Shown here: in pieces, positions 24,481 to 34,342 of the stretch
How the letters are laid out: every line of letters begins with the position of its first letter
Numbering within the stretch: the stretch's first letter is position 1
DNA from: Channallabes apus
Taxonomy: Eukaryota; Chordata; Actinopteri; Siluriformes; Clariidae
Assembly: GCA_030522415.1 (NCBI GenBank)
Contig: CM060124.1
Coordinates: forward strand, 23,174,454-23,238,453
Direction: 5' to 3'
DNA: 64,000 nt
Position numbers and translations under genes: made by a program
The notes under the pieces: model-generated
The model's input: the letters and a program-made list of their open reading frames with translations, nothing else
Told to the model about the DNA's origin: nothing
Databases searched by the model: none

Positions 24481-25059
24481 GTCTAAAAATAACAATTGAC
24501 TGTTGTTGTTGTGACATATTTACCAAATGTCATATGTTTATATGTATTCAAATATACATTATATTTATGTACATTGTTTTACTATACAGTACACATCTCA
24601 TAAATAAGCAAGTGTGTAATATGCATGTGTAGTATATACATCCATTATTGTTCTATGTTTTAACTTGAAGTTGTTGGAAAATGACCGTAGTTTAAATAGC
24701 CCACATTTATACACCCTCCCAAAATGGTTGCAAATAATATAGTGTACTGTATCACAGTTCCTATTGCCAGGTGTTTCCGTGTTTTTTATTATATTAGCTT
24801 ATACATCTGGCAGCTCAACATGTTATTATCTGCCTTAAATTACTAAAGATAGTGGCTTTATGTAAGTTAGTATTATAACACACATTAGGGAATTAGTGAA
24901 CAACCAAAATTAGTTGTCTTTGGAATACTTACTTTATATAATAAGGAACACTGTTTGGAGAAACAGAGCGTTCAAAAGGACTTTGTACGGACACTGTAGA
25001 AAGAAAAAGCTGACTAATCAATACAACAACATCAACAATTATAGCAATAATAATAATAA
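24481..25059. other. no feature recognised
   Basis: A+T-rich sequence leading into an AAT microsatellite that received the next transposon. The open frame at 24,914-25,132 has no similarity. Confidence 0.35.
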
Positions 25060-25061
25060 TA

Positions 25062-26555
25062 CAGTCCCAATCAAAAGTTTAAGACCACTTGAAAAATGGC
25101 AAAAAATCACATTTTGCATGGTTGGATCTTAACAAGGTTCCAAGTAGAGCTTCAACATGCAACAAGAAGAAATGAGAGTGAGACAAAACATTTTTTGAGC
25201 ATTCAATTAATTGAAAATAACAATTGAACTGAAATAGGCTGTTTTACAGTTAATCAAAATTTTAGGATCACGTGCCTTTAAAAGGTCAAATCTGTGCACA
25301 GATGTGGCTTCATTGTCATTTTCTGTCAGGTTGTCACACGTTCTGATGGCAAAGGCAAAAATACTCTCCATTTTTGAACATGGTTGGGTTGTTGAACTGC
25401 ATAAGCGCAGGGTCTCTCACAGCGCGCCATCACTGCTGAGGTGGGACGCAGTAAGACAGTCATTTGGAATTTCTTAAATGATCCTGAGGGTTATGGAACA
25501 AAAAAGTCAAGTGGAAGACTAGTACTGAGCCGGAGGATACAAGTGGTTGTCCGTCAAGACACTGGACGATCCTCGACCCAAATTAATGCCATTACTTGAG
25601 CTGACTGCAGCCCCATAACCATCAGACGGCATCTGAGACTGAAGGGCTTCAAAAACAAAAAACGTCTTCAAAGACCTCGTCTCCTTGAACATCACAAAAC
25701 TGCTTGTTTGTACTTTGCAAGAGAGCACTAAACATGGGACATTCAAAGGTGGAAGAAAGTTTTATTCTCTAATGAGAAAAAATGTAACCTTGATGGTTTC
25801 CAACGTTAAAGCAGATCCCACCTGAGATGTTTTCTACACGCCACAGTGGACGGGGCGCCATAATGGTCTGGGGTGCTTTTTCCTTAAGTGAAACAATGGA
25901 GTTTCAGGAAGTGAAGGGCGTCAAACGGCCGCTGGCTATGTCCAGATGTTGCAGAGAGCATTCCTCATGACTGAGGGCCCTCGTCTTTGTGATAACGACT
26001 GGGTTTTTCAACAGGACAACTCTACAGTATACAATGCAGGACAAGGGACTTCTTCCAGGAGAATAACTTCAGTCTTTTGGCCCATCTTGCGTGTTCCCCT
26101 GATTTAAATCCAATTGAGAACCTTTGTAGATGGATGGCAAGAGAAGTTTACACAAATGGACAACAGTTCCAGACAGTAGATGCCCTTCGTGCGGCCGTCT
26201 TCACCACTTGGAGAAATGTTCCCATTCACCTCATGGAAACGCTTGCATCAAGCATGCCACAACGAATTTTTGAAGTTATCAACAATAACGGTGGAGCTAC
26301 TCAGTACTGAGGTCATGTTTGGAAGTTTGATTTCTGTTTTGGGGGGGTTTACAGGTTTTTTTTGGACGTGTGGTCCTAAACTTTTGATCAGCTGTTGTGG
26401 TTTTCATTAAACTGCATGCTCAAAAAATGTTTTGTCTCACTCCCATTTCTTCTTGTTGCATGTTGAAGCTCTACTTGGAACCTTGTTAAGCTCCAACCAA
26501 AATATGTTTTTTTTTTGCCATTTTTCATGTGGTCTTAAACTTTTGATCGGGACTG
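25062..26555 (+). pseudogene. Tc1-like transposon, 1.49 kb, with intact ends and broken transposase
   Basis: Both ends match: CAGTCCCAATCAAAAGTTTA at the left and CAGTCCCGATCAAAAGTTTA as reverse complement at the right. TA flanks each end (25,060-25,061; 26,556-26,557). Plus-strand transposase segments include KTACLYFARERHT-like sequence near 25,710, then HLACSPDLNPIENLCRWMAR and IFEVINNNGGATQY at 26,077-26,310. Several frame breaks make it non-functional, but matching ends could still be mobilised. It inserted into an AAT repeat, which continues on both sides. Confidence 0.92.
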
Positions 26556-26557
26556 TA

Positions 26558-26602
26558 ATAATAATAATAATAATAATAATAACAATGATGATGATGATGA
26601 AG
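26558..26602. repeat. AAT/GAT trinucleotide microsatellite
   Basis: Eight or more AAT units followed by GAT units, continuing the repeat seen at 25,044-25,060 left of the inserted Tc1 element. It lies about 70 bp left of exon 61. Confidence 0.9.
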
Positions 26603-26673
26603 AAATAAAGAATGCAGCAGTACTGTATATATTAAAAACTTTGTACTATGCCTAAATGACTTTCCTAGTGTAC

Positions 26674-26752
26674 CTTCTAGAAACTGCTGAGAACTGGGGC
26701 CTAAGTCTTTGTGGGCATCAATAAGTTGGGACAGATGTTCTTCAATTGATAT
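26674..26752 (-). CDS. dmd: dystrophin exon, human exon 61 equivalent
   Basis: The exon is 79 bp, identical to human exon 61, phase 0 to phase 1. It encodes ISIEEHLSQLIDAHKDLGPS then SQQFLE. Human dystrophin has [20 protein letters not shown] SQHFL and utrophin [20 protein letters not shown] SQHFL, so this short exon fits either paralogue. It leads from repeat 24 into hinge 4, where the WW domain follows in exons 62-63. The acceptor follows seven T residues (TTTTTTTAG) and the donor is G|GTACAC. No open reading frame of useful length covers it; it was found by homology. Confidence 0.9.
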
Positions 26753-26756
26753 CTAA

Positions 26757-27400
26757 AAAAAGACAAAAAGACAAGTTACTGAGTAAGTTAGTGATTGGGC
26801 AGTTGTCATACATTTTGTCAGAATGTTTGCAGGGAGGACAACAGCATATGGTGGAAAGGGAGAAGACTCCACTTTCTAAACCAAGGTGCAAATTTGTGCT
26901 ACTGCATGTTTTTGGCATCTTTGTGGTCATTTGAATGTTAATTGCTTTGGGTGTGCACAGAGGTACAAAAGGGAATAGCAACAAACTGTAAGAGCATAAA
27001 TCCTGTTTAAAAGTTCCCCAATGGTTATTCAATAACATTCCCCAAACCTACGAATATAGTTTTTAAAAACCTTGTTAAAATGTTCCAAGAATGTTCCGAC
27101 TTTATGGGAATGTACCCAGAAAACCAGGCAGTTTGCTGGGGGAAGGCTATACAAAGGCCAAAACAATGGAAAAAAAACCACATTCACCATCACAAGGCTT
27201 TGCAACACCATCAGGTCTATCTGTTCATGTAAGAACAAAAGAACAAAATCACAGTGTTTGAGTGATGTTACTTCTAGTCAGTAACCTTGTGAGCAGGTGG
27301 TGTAAGGATATATTTATTGATTTATTATTTGAGTTCCCCATTCTCTACAATACTGAATTATCCTGTATAAGACAATAAAGTCTGTGACCCTGCCCATTCT
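26757..27400. other. start of intron 60, no feature recognised
   Basis: Sequence between exon 61 and the L2 element. Open frames on both strands have no recognisable domain. Confidence 0.4.
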
Positions 27401-27683
27401 TCCAATTTCATCTGTCCTGGACGTTGTCTTCCTGTTGGTGACGTAGCTTCCTGTTTTTGTATCGTTGCGGCAAAAGTTTTGCGTTTGTATCAGTGTTTAA
27501 ATTACATAGCTTTTTCATTTATACAATAATAATATTAATAGTAACTACCTTTTAGATTTCCATACTATTAGGCTTCGCCTTTTTTCTGCGATGTTTGGCG
27601 AACGCGCAAGTTTCCTCGTCTAAGAACAACAAACGGAATTCAGCTCCAAAACAACTAAAACTCCGACACAAAGGTACGTTATA

Positions 27684-28589
27684 ATGTCTACCGTTCAGCT
27701 TGTTCAGTGTGTAGAGTGCAGGATGTTTAGACATTCTTCCTCCGTCATTAGTGATAATTTTATTTGTGATAGGTGTGTGTTAGTGAGCACTCTGACGGAG
27801 AAGATATTAGCGTTAGAGGAGCGCATCCAGACTTTAGAGAGGGTTAGAGAGTGTGAGAGCAGCGTTCTTCCCGTAGCGGACAGTCTGGGTGCCACAGGCG
27901 GAGATAAACAGCCCCCGACTCCGGCATTAGAGCCCTCACAGCCGGGCAAGTGGGTGACAACTCGGCGGCATACTCGTTCAGCCAAAGCTAACGCTAAGGC
28001 TAGCCCACCGGAGCACACCTCCTCTGCGCCTCACGTGTCCAACAGGTTTGCTCTCCTCAGTGCTGCACCCGCTGAGAAACCTGAAAGAGCTCTGGTTATA
28101 GGAGACTCTATACTGAGACACGTGACATTAGCTAGACCTTTAGGGGCGCCAGCGGCAGAGGTTAGGTGTATCCCGGGAGCCAGAGCACCGGACATAGCAG
28201 GTAATCTTAGGGCTCTAGGACAGCACAGGTTCTCTAAGATAGTGGTACATGCTGGAGCTAACGATATACGCCTTCGTCGGTCAGAGGTTAGTAAGAGTAA
28301 CTTTACAGAGGTGTTTAAATTAGCGAAGGCGATGTCCGATGAAGTAGTATGCTCTGGTCCCATCCCAATGAGACGTGGCGACATAGCTTACAGCAAGTTA
28401 TGGTCGCTGAACCGCTGGATGTCCAGGTGGTGCTCCGAAAATAATGTGGGCTACATAGATAATTGGAAGACCTTTGAGGGCAAAGCTGGCCTGTTAGGGC
28501 GGGACGGTGTCCATCCCACTCGGGAAGGTGCTGCTCTCATTTCCTGTAGTATAGCTCATAGTCTCAGTAGAGGTCTAGTTAATCGGTGA
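27684..28589 (+). CDS. L2 LINE ORF1 protein with esterase-like (SGNH) domain
   Basis: A 301-residue protein. It opens with a zinc-binding pattern CxxC...CxxC (Cys9, Cys12, Cys28, Cys31), then a short coiled-coil-like segment (about 36-56, TEKILALEERIQTLERV), then a basic, proline-rich linker. From about 135 it has an SGNH/GDSL-type hydrolase fold: LVIGDSILRHV (Ser142), HAGANDI (Asn193) and GRDGVHP (Asp274, His277), all catalytic positions present. Such ORF1 esterase domains are known in CR1/L2 LINEs and are thought to aid particle or membrane association. It ends 96 bp before ORF2. Confidence 0.88.
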   Translation: MSTVQLVQCVECRMFRHSSSVISDNFICDRCVLVSTLTEKILALEERIQTLERVRECESSVLPVADSLGATGGDKQPPTPALEPSQPGKWVTTRRHTRSAKANAKASPPEHTSSAPHVSNRFALLSAAPAEKPERALVIGDSILRHVTLARPLGAPAAEVRCIPGARAPDIAGNLRALGQHRFSKIVVHAGANDIRLRRSEVSKSNFTEVFKLAKAMSDEVVCSGPIPMRRGDIAYSKLWSLNRWMSRWCSENNVGYIDNWKTFEGKAGLLGRDGVHPTREGAALISCSIAHSLSRGLVNR

Positions 28590-28685
28590 CAATCCAGAGC
28601 CCAGGCCAGGGAGCAGACAGACAGGCTAAACCATCCGTCTGCTAGCTGCATAGAGTCGTCACTCAGGGTTCACCATATTGAGACT

Positions 28686-30395
28686 GTGTCTGTTCCCCGA
28701 TCTAAGCAAAAATGTAGAAAGACCCAGAAAGTCTGTTTCAATAATCTAATTAACATAAAGACCACAAACTCAGATCATACTGAATGCGCAGCCGGCACCT
28801 CTGATCTGAAGCTAGGATTGTTAAATATTAGATCTCTCGCATCAAAAGCAGTTATTGTTAATGAAATTATCACAGATCAGGCGTTTGATATACTCTGTTT
28901 AACTGAAACATGGGTTAAACAGGATGAGTATGTAGCTCTAAATGAAGCTAGTCCTCCTGGATACAGCTACATACACCAGCCTCGGTTAACTGGTAGAGGA
29001 GGAGGCGTCGCAGTTATTCATAATGATAATCTGTCTATCGTACAAAAACACCGACACAAATTTAACTCATTTGAAATTCTCTATAGTAACATAAGTCTAT
29101 TTAAGTATATTAAATCAGCTCAGTCGATTCCACTAATTATAATTTACAGACCTCCAGGGCCGTATTCGGAATTTCTTAGTGAATTTGCAGATTTCATCTC
29201 AGAGCTGGTCGTTTCTGTAGACAAAGCGTTAATTGCTGGAGATTTTAAAATTCATTTTGAGAATCCAGAAGACCCTCTGAGAACAGCATTTATGTCCATA
29301 CTGGACTCCGTAGGCGTAAATCAGTGTGTAGTAGGACCCACTCATAAAGCAGGTCACACTTTAGACTTAACAATATTTTTCAGATTAAGTATAAGAAATG
29401 TATTCACAATTCCACTGTCTGAAATTATGTCAGATCACTATCTTGTCTCCATTCAAGTGTGTCACAGTGATAATGTACGCACAGCATCGCGCTACCGTAT
29501 TAAACGTACATTCACATCAACTACCACACAGAGTTTTATCAGTAATCTCCCAGAGTTACCAACTTCGATTAGGCCACCGTCTGACCCCACAGAACTTGAT
29601 CAGGCGACTGAATATTTAGAGTCGACACTTCGTTGTACCTTAGATAATGTAGCTCCAGCTAAAAGAAAAATTATTAGAGATAAGAAACTCGCTCCCTGGT
29701 ATAACGATCACACGCGCACTTTAAAACAGACCGCTCGGAAATTAGAGCGTAAATGGCATCAAACTAAATTGTTGGTATTTCAAATAGCATGGAAAGAGAG
29801 CATCCTGAACTATAGGAAAGCTCTTAGTGTAGCTAGATCAACGTATCTCTCCACTCTTATAGAAGAAAATAAAAATAATACTAGATTTTTATTTAATAAT
29901 GTAGCCAAATTAACCAGAAATAAGACCACTACAGAAATCTCCACAACAACATCATGCAATAGTGAGGACTTCATGAACTTTTTTAATAATAAAATTGTAA
30001 ATATCAGGCATAAAATTGAGGCTTTGAAACCGAACAATGTAATTGATACAGATGTTAACCTAGATGTTAACCTATCTTCACTGCATTGGCTCCCTGTGAA
30101 ATTTCGCATTGATTTTAAAATACTACTCTTGACGTATAAAGCATTAAATGGTCTCGCCCCGCAGTATCTGAGCGAACTGCTAGTGTCTTACGATCCGCCA
30201 CGCCTACTTCGATCAAAGGATGCAGGCTGCTTGTCAGTACCGCGTATTATAAAAACTACAGCTGGGGGCAGAGCTTTTTCTTACAAAGCCCCAAAGTTAT
30301 GGAATAGTCTTCCAAATAGTGTTCGGGACTCAGACACAGTCTCAGTGTTTAAGTCTAGGCTAAAAACCTATTTATTTAGCCAAGCATTTTTATAA
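28686..30395 (+). CDS. L2 LINE ORF2 remnant: endonuclease fused in frame to RT C-terminus
   Basis: A 569-codon open frame. Residues about 42-260 are an AP-type endonuclease: LGLLNIRSL (Asn47), LTETW (Glu74), AGDFK (Asp186) and SDH (249-251). The usual GDFN has Lys at the Asn position (188), which should harm catalysis. A linker follows to about residue 460. The polymerase core, including FADD, is then missing, and the frame resumes at SSLHWLPVKFRIDFKILLLT in the C-terminal tail. The fusion keeps the reading frame. It cannot reverse transcribe. Confidence 0.88.
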   Translation: MSVPRSKQKCRKTQKVCFNNLINIKTTNSDHTECAAGTSDLKLGLLNIRSLASKAVIVNEIITDQAFDILCLTETWVKQDEYVALNEASPPGYSYIHQPRLTGRGGGVAVIHNDNLSIVQKHRHKFNSFEILYSNISLFKYIKSAQSIPLIIIYRPPGPYSEFLSEFADFISELVVSVDKALIAGDFKIHFENPEDPLRTAFMSILDSVGVNQCVVGPTHKAGHTLDLTIFFRLSIRNVFTIPLSEIMSDHYLVSIQVCHSDNVRTASRYRIKRTFTSTTTQSFISNLPELPTSIRPPSDPTELDQATEYLESTLRCTLDNVAPAKRKIIRDKKLAPWYNDHTRTLKQTARKLERKWHQTKLLVFQIAWKESILNYRKALSVARSTYLSTLIEENKNNTRFLFNNVAKLTRNKTTTEISTTTSCNSEDFMNFFNNKIVNIRHKIEALKPNNVIDTDVNLDVNLSSLHWLPVKFRIDFKILLLTYKALNGLAPQYLSELLVSYDPPRLLRSKDAGCLSVPRIIKTTAGGRAFSYKAPKLWNSLPNSVRDSDTVSVFKSRLKTYLFSQAFL

Positions 30396-30853
30396 ATAGA
30401 TTTGCCATAAGGTAAAGGAGCAGATCTGGGGGACTCATGGACGTAGAGTATTATGGTGAACTGGTATGTTTAGATGCTGTCTTCCTCAGTCTCATTTGAT
30501 CACTCAGGTTTGTTGACGGTGAGGTGATTGTTTGCTTTACATCTCAGGGAGCCCTCATGTTTGTGTTTCCTACTGGCTCTCCCTTTTAGTTATGCTGTCA
30601 TAGTTAGTCCTGCCGGAGTCCCTGCTTGCACTCTACAGTAAATATACATCCACATTATACATTATGTGACTGTGACCATACCTAACTGCCATCTCTCCTC
30701 TTCTTCTCTTTCTCCCCACATTCTGTCAATATTGGACATGTTTTGTCCTGCATTTTCTTGAGAATTCCAATGTTTCACATCCCTCAAGAAACAGCTAGCT
30801 GTGCACGTTGTAGAGCAGTAACATATTCACAGTAACAAACAAAGATAGTTCAC

Positions 30854-31241
30854 TTAAAGATTCATTCATTCATTCATTTTCTATACCGCTTAATCCTGTG
30901 TTCAGGGTCGCGGGGGACCTGGAGCCTATCCCAGGAGACTTCGGGCACTAGGCGGGGTACACCCTGGACAGGGTGCCAATCCATCGCAGGGCACACACAC
31001 ATACACACACTCACACACTACGGGCAATTTAGGAATGCCAATTAGCCTAACCTGCATATCTTTGGACTGTGGGAGGAAACCGGAGTACCCGGAGGAAACC
31101 CACCAAGCACGGGGAGAACATGCAAACTCCATGCACACAGAGACGGGAATCGAGCCTGGCCGGAGAATCGAACCCTGGATCCTGGAGGTGCAAGGCGACA
31201 GTGCTAACCACTACACCACTGCGCTGCCCCAGTTAAAGATT
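30854..31241 (-). mobile_element. tRNA-derived SINE, complete copy
   Basis: Minus-strand copy of the main SINE. On plus it begins with ATTCATTCATTCATTTTCTA, the 3' tail, and ends at CTACACCACTGCGCTGCCCC, the tRNA-like head. A 9-bp duplication TTAAAGATT flanks it (30,854-30,862 and 31,233-31,241). The central part includes CATGCAAACTCCATGCACAC on plus, as in DANA/V-SINE relatives. It is close in sequence to the copy at 42,379. Confidence 0.92.
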
Positions 31242-31436
31242 ATAGTATGTAATAATTAATAACAAATATGTTTGTTGAGTTGTCCAGTGGTGCAAATATA
31301 TGGAAGTAGTTTATAACTTTTTATTATAGCTTTAAATGCTGTTTGGCTCAGTCAGATTTTGAGGTTGATGCCCCTTACTTACATATGACCAAAAATAAAT
31401 AAATTAAATCATCAATAAATTAATTACTTACATGCA

Positions 31437-32090
31437 CAGTCAGGTCTATAACTGTTTGGAGATTGTAAATGTTGTCGATTTTTTTATTCGTCTACCACAG
31501 TATAGTCAGGTGCAGAAGTATTTGGGCAGTGACATTTTTTGTTGTTGTAATTTTGGTTCTTTATACCCAATTAATATGAAATTAGGCAATCAATATGTGA
31601 TTTACATATAAACTTTCAACTTTCAGCTTTAACAAAAAAATTGCATAAACCGTTCTGTTTTTATCAGTGTAATAATGGCCTTATTTACTACAAAAACAGC
31701 TACAGTAGCTAGCAAATGCAACTTCTTAAAAAGATTCCAACCTTTTGTCTGCTTAATCTGACATTGAATAAAGAAGCAGGCCACATATGGCCATGTCAAT
31801 TATCAGTCAGTTATCAGACAATTATCCGATTACCATTGAGGCTTTGAAATGGCCTACTTATTGTCTGTCACTTCAGTCACCCATTTATATTATCCACTTC
31901 TCCAGAAAGGTGAGGTGTGCTGGTGATTATTCTACACCACCTGTCCCTTGTCCATGAAGCTATTTTTGTGTTCATAGCATCAGTACTGATGAGTTCTATC
32001 AAAACCACCTGGCAGGAGTGTGAGGAGAGCAAAACATTCTAGAACTGTATGGTTTGGGCAAACTTTCCTGTGTGCCTTTTTATCCATCTT
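31437..32090. mobile_element. Tc1/mariner terminal fragments
   Basis: Two adjacent Tc1-like left termini are visible: CAGTCAGGTCTATAACTGTT at 31,438 and CAGTATAGTCAGGTGCAGAAG-like sequence at about 31,499. Around 31,770 the text resembles the region upstream of a Tc1 transposase. No transposase frame or right terminus was found. The limits are approximate. Confidence 0.5.
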
Positions 32091-32479
32091 TCGTCAAGAA
32101 TGGAGTCTGTGTTGGAGTGCTTTTGAAGTATTCTGGGTGCTGAGTCATATCGCTATACACCACAAAAACAATACAATGTTTAGATAGAGAAAGCTGAAAA
32201 CTATCAGAAGAGCAAAAACAAAGAGACTGATTAGATGGAGATGGATGACATGTAGAGCAGGATGCAGTAATGAACACTCTTCTGTTTATATCACACAGTA
32301 CAGTTAGACCTATAATAACAAGTGTTGTTATCCTGACAGCATATTCGAGAGATAAGTCAGTAAATTTTAGCACACTGTGATCTTCTTCCCATGAAGGTGC
32401 TTCGCGCGCACCTTGCATTCTTTAGAGAAACACGAGCTGCTCGGCACTCCTGGAGATCACAAGCCGATATGGCCGAGGC

Positions 32480-33169
32480 GTGCGAGACAGAATCTCCTCT
32501 CCTTTCTCTCGCCTTTCTCGTGAGTGTGCAGAAGAGACTCGTTCTCTTGCTTCTGTGGAAATGGAAGTAGCTACCTCAGAACGCTCCTCTAAGGAAGATA
32601 GAGAGTATGAGGAGCTGCTTGAAGTCATAACGGGTGCAGTCGAGCGGCTGCACATTGATTGGCCACAGGAGCAAGCCCACCCCAAACGTTCAAAATTAGA
32701 CGACAGATTTCTGTCGGGTGGCCAGGAGATGGAGCCACAACGCCACTCTCTCCCCTTTTTTGACGACCTCCACAACGAAGTAAGTCTTATTCAGCCCGTA
32801 TTTTTGTACCATCGACTTCGTTTTATGCGAATATCATTGATGCAAAAGCACGAGGTCCAAGCAGCAGGTCAAGCCGGCGATTCTTTGCACACCATGGCGG
32901 TCTTGCAGGTGTACCAGGCTGATCTGCTGAAGGATTTGAGCACGAGCGAAACCGTGAATGAGAAAGCATTCAAAGAATTACGCCGGGCTACTGACTTGTT
33001 CCTTCGTGCGACCAAACAGATGGCCCGTGCTATCGGCCGTTCTATGGCCTCCCTGGTGTCCGCAGAGAGGCACCTATGGTTAAACCTGACAGGCATCAAG
33101 GATAAGGATCGAACATTCCTCCTTGATGCCCCTGTCTCACCTTACCGGTCTGTTCGGCGACGCTGTTAA
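32480..33169 (+). CDS. DIRS1-like Gag protein
   Basis: A 229-residue open frame. KRSKLDDRFLSGGQEMEPQR, AAGQAGDSLHTMAVLQVYQA and FKELRRATDLFLRATKQMAR, then HLWLNLTGIKDKDRTFLLDA, are conserved segments of fish DIRS Gag. The first ATG lies inside the element; the true N-terminus may be upstream. The usual middle part seems shortened (from FLYHRLRF to QKHEVQ). The frame shifts at about 33,165 just after the LLDAPVSP motif. Confidence 0.85.
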   Translation: MRDRISSPFSRLSRECAEETRSLASVEMEVATSERSSKEDREYEELLEVITGAVERLHIDWPQEQAHPKRSKLDDRFLSGGQEMEPQRHSLPFFDDLHNEVSLIQPVFLYHRLRFMRISLMQKHEVQAAGQAGDSLHTMAVLQVYQADLLKDLSTSETVNEKAFKELRRATDLFLRATKQMARAIGRSMASLVSAERHLWLNLTGIKDKDRTFLLDAPVSPYRSVRRRC

Positions 33170-33179
33170 TTCCGTACAC

Positions 33180-33975
33180 TAGGTTTCAGGAGGCTAGGCT
33201 ATACAAACAGGCGTTTGGGAAATTTCTCCCACGCCATACTCAAGAGTCGAGACTGGCGGTCACCAGGTTTCTGACCCTTAAGATGGTTTTTCTGATGGCC
33301 ATTATCTCTCTGAAGAGGAGTGGAGATCTGCACGCCTTGTCAGTCTCCCCATCCTGCCTAGACTTTGCCCCTGGGCTAGTCAAAGCCATTTTGCATCCAC
33401 ACCCGAACTATCTTCCGAAAGTTCCATTCTCAACCATGCACCCTGTTGTTCTTGAAGCCTTCTGTCCACTGCCTTTTACAGCTTCGGAGCAGGAGAGACT
33501 TCACCTACTGTGTCCAGTACGTGCTCTTGAAATCTACGTCCACCACACCAGCCAGTGCCGTAAGTCAGAGCAGCTTTTTATATGTTATGGGGGCCATAAC
33601 CGGGGGGAGGCCGCCACTACACAGACCTTGTCACACTAAGTGAGAGATGCTATTGCCCTCTCCTATGAGGCGCGTGGGCTCACTTCGCCTCTAGGAATTA
33701 GGGCTCATTCTACCAGGGGGATCGCCTCATCTATTGCACTAGCAAGAGGTACAGTATTCCCCTGCAGCAAGTGTGTGACCCGGCGGGTTGGTCCTCTCCA
33801 CACACATTTGTTAGATTTTATAGTCTGGATGTTCATGCCACTCCGGGCTCATGTGTCCTCGAGTCAGCCTCCCAGATATAGTTCTGAGACCTTCTCGGCC
33901 TTGTGCACACACGCTACACAACCTTGGGGTCGAGACACTTGCAGTGTGGCGGCGTTGGTATTCTCATTCCCATAG
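33180..33975 (+). pseudogene. DIRS1-like tyrosine recombinase, C-terminal half, frameshifted
   Basis: Translated pieces read FLTLKMVFLMAIISLKRSGD, LCPVRALEIYVHHTSQCRKS and GIRAHSTRGIASSIA. The HSTRG segment holds the His and Arg of the catalytic site. A stop ends the first part at 33,639, and the expected tyrosine peptide (RFYSLDV) is at about 33,812-33,832 in another frame. The enzyme is therefore inactive as written. Confidence 0.82.
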
Positions 33976-34342
33976 CGTTTTCACGCAGCATCGAGTGTAG
34001 CCTTTGAAAGGGAATGTCTCGGGTTACTTTGCTGTAACCCTGTTCCCTGAAAAGCGGGAATGAGATGCTGCGCTCAAATGCCGCACTGCCTATGTGACCG
34101 GACGTCCCTTCAGACAATCGATCTGATGAATGTTTCCGGTTTATTCCTATTTATAACCTGCAGGTGCGTCTCATCAGATGACGTTACCTGACTGAGGTTA
34201 TATAAGCCAAAATTTGCCGTGTTTTGATACACAAATGCTTCACAACCGGCAACACGAAAAGATGTTCCCATAGCGTTTTCACGCAGCATCTCGTTCCCGC
34301 CTTTTCAGGGAACAGGGTTACAGCAAAGTAACCCGAGACGTT

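Larger units (their letters stand above)
27405..30712 (+). mobile_element. L2-clade LINE with intact ORF1 and internally deleted ORF2
   Basis: A near full-length L2 element with a 5' UTR, ORF1 (27,684-28,589), ORF2 (28,686-30,395) and part of the 3' UTR. From 30,070 onward it is nearly identical to the L2 fragment at 5,950-6,600. The reverse transcriptase core is deleted and the 3' UTR stops matching at about 30,712, so the usual tail is missing. The long open frames suggest a young insertion or descent from a young source. The 5' end is approximate. Confidence 0.85.
32395..34342 (+). mobile_element. DIRS1-like retrotransposon, internally deleted
   Basis: A gag-like frame (32,480-33,169) is followed directly by the C-terminal half of a tyrosine recombinase (about 33,180-33,975). 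The reverse transcriptase, RNase H and methylase that belong between them are gone. At the right end, the sequence near 33,965-34,070 is an inverted copy of 34,263-34,342 (ACAGGGTTACAGCAAAGTAA and its complement), the inverted repeat arrangement typical of DIRS ends. It is inactive. Confidence 0.88.
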
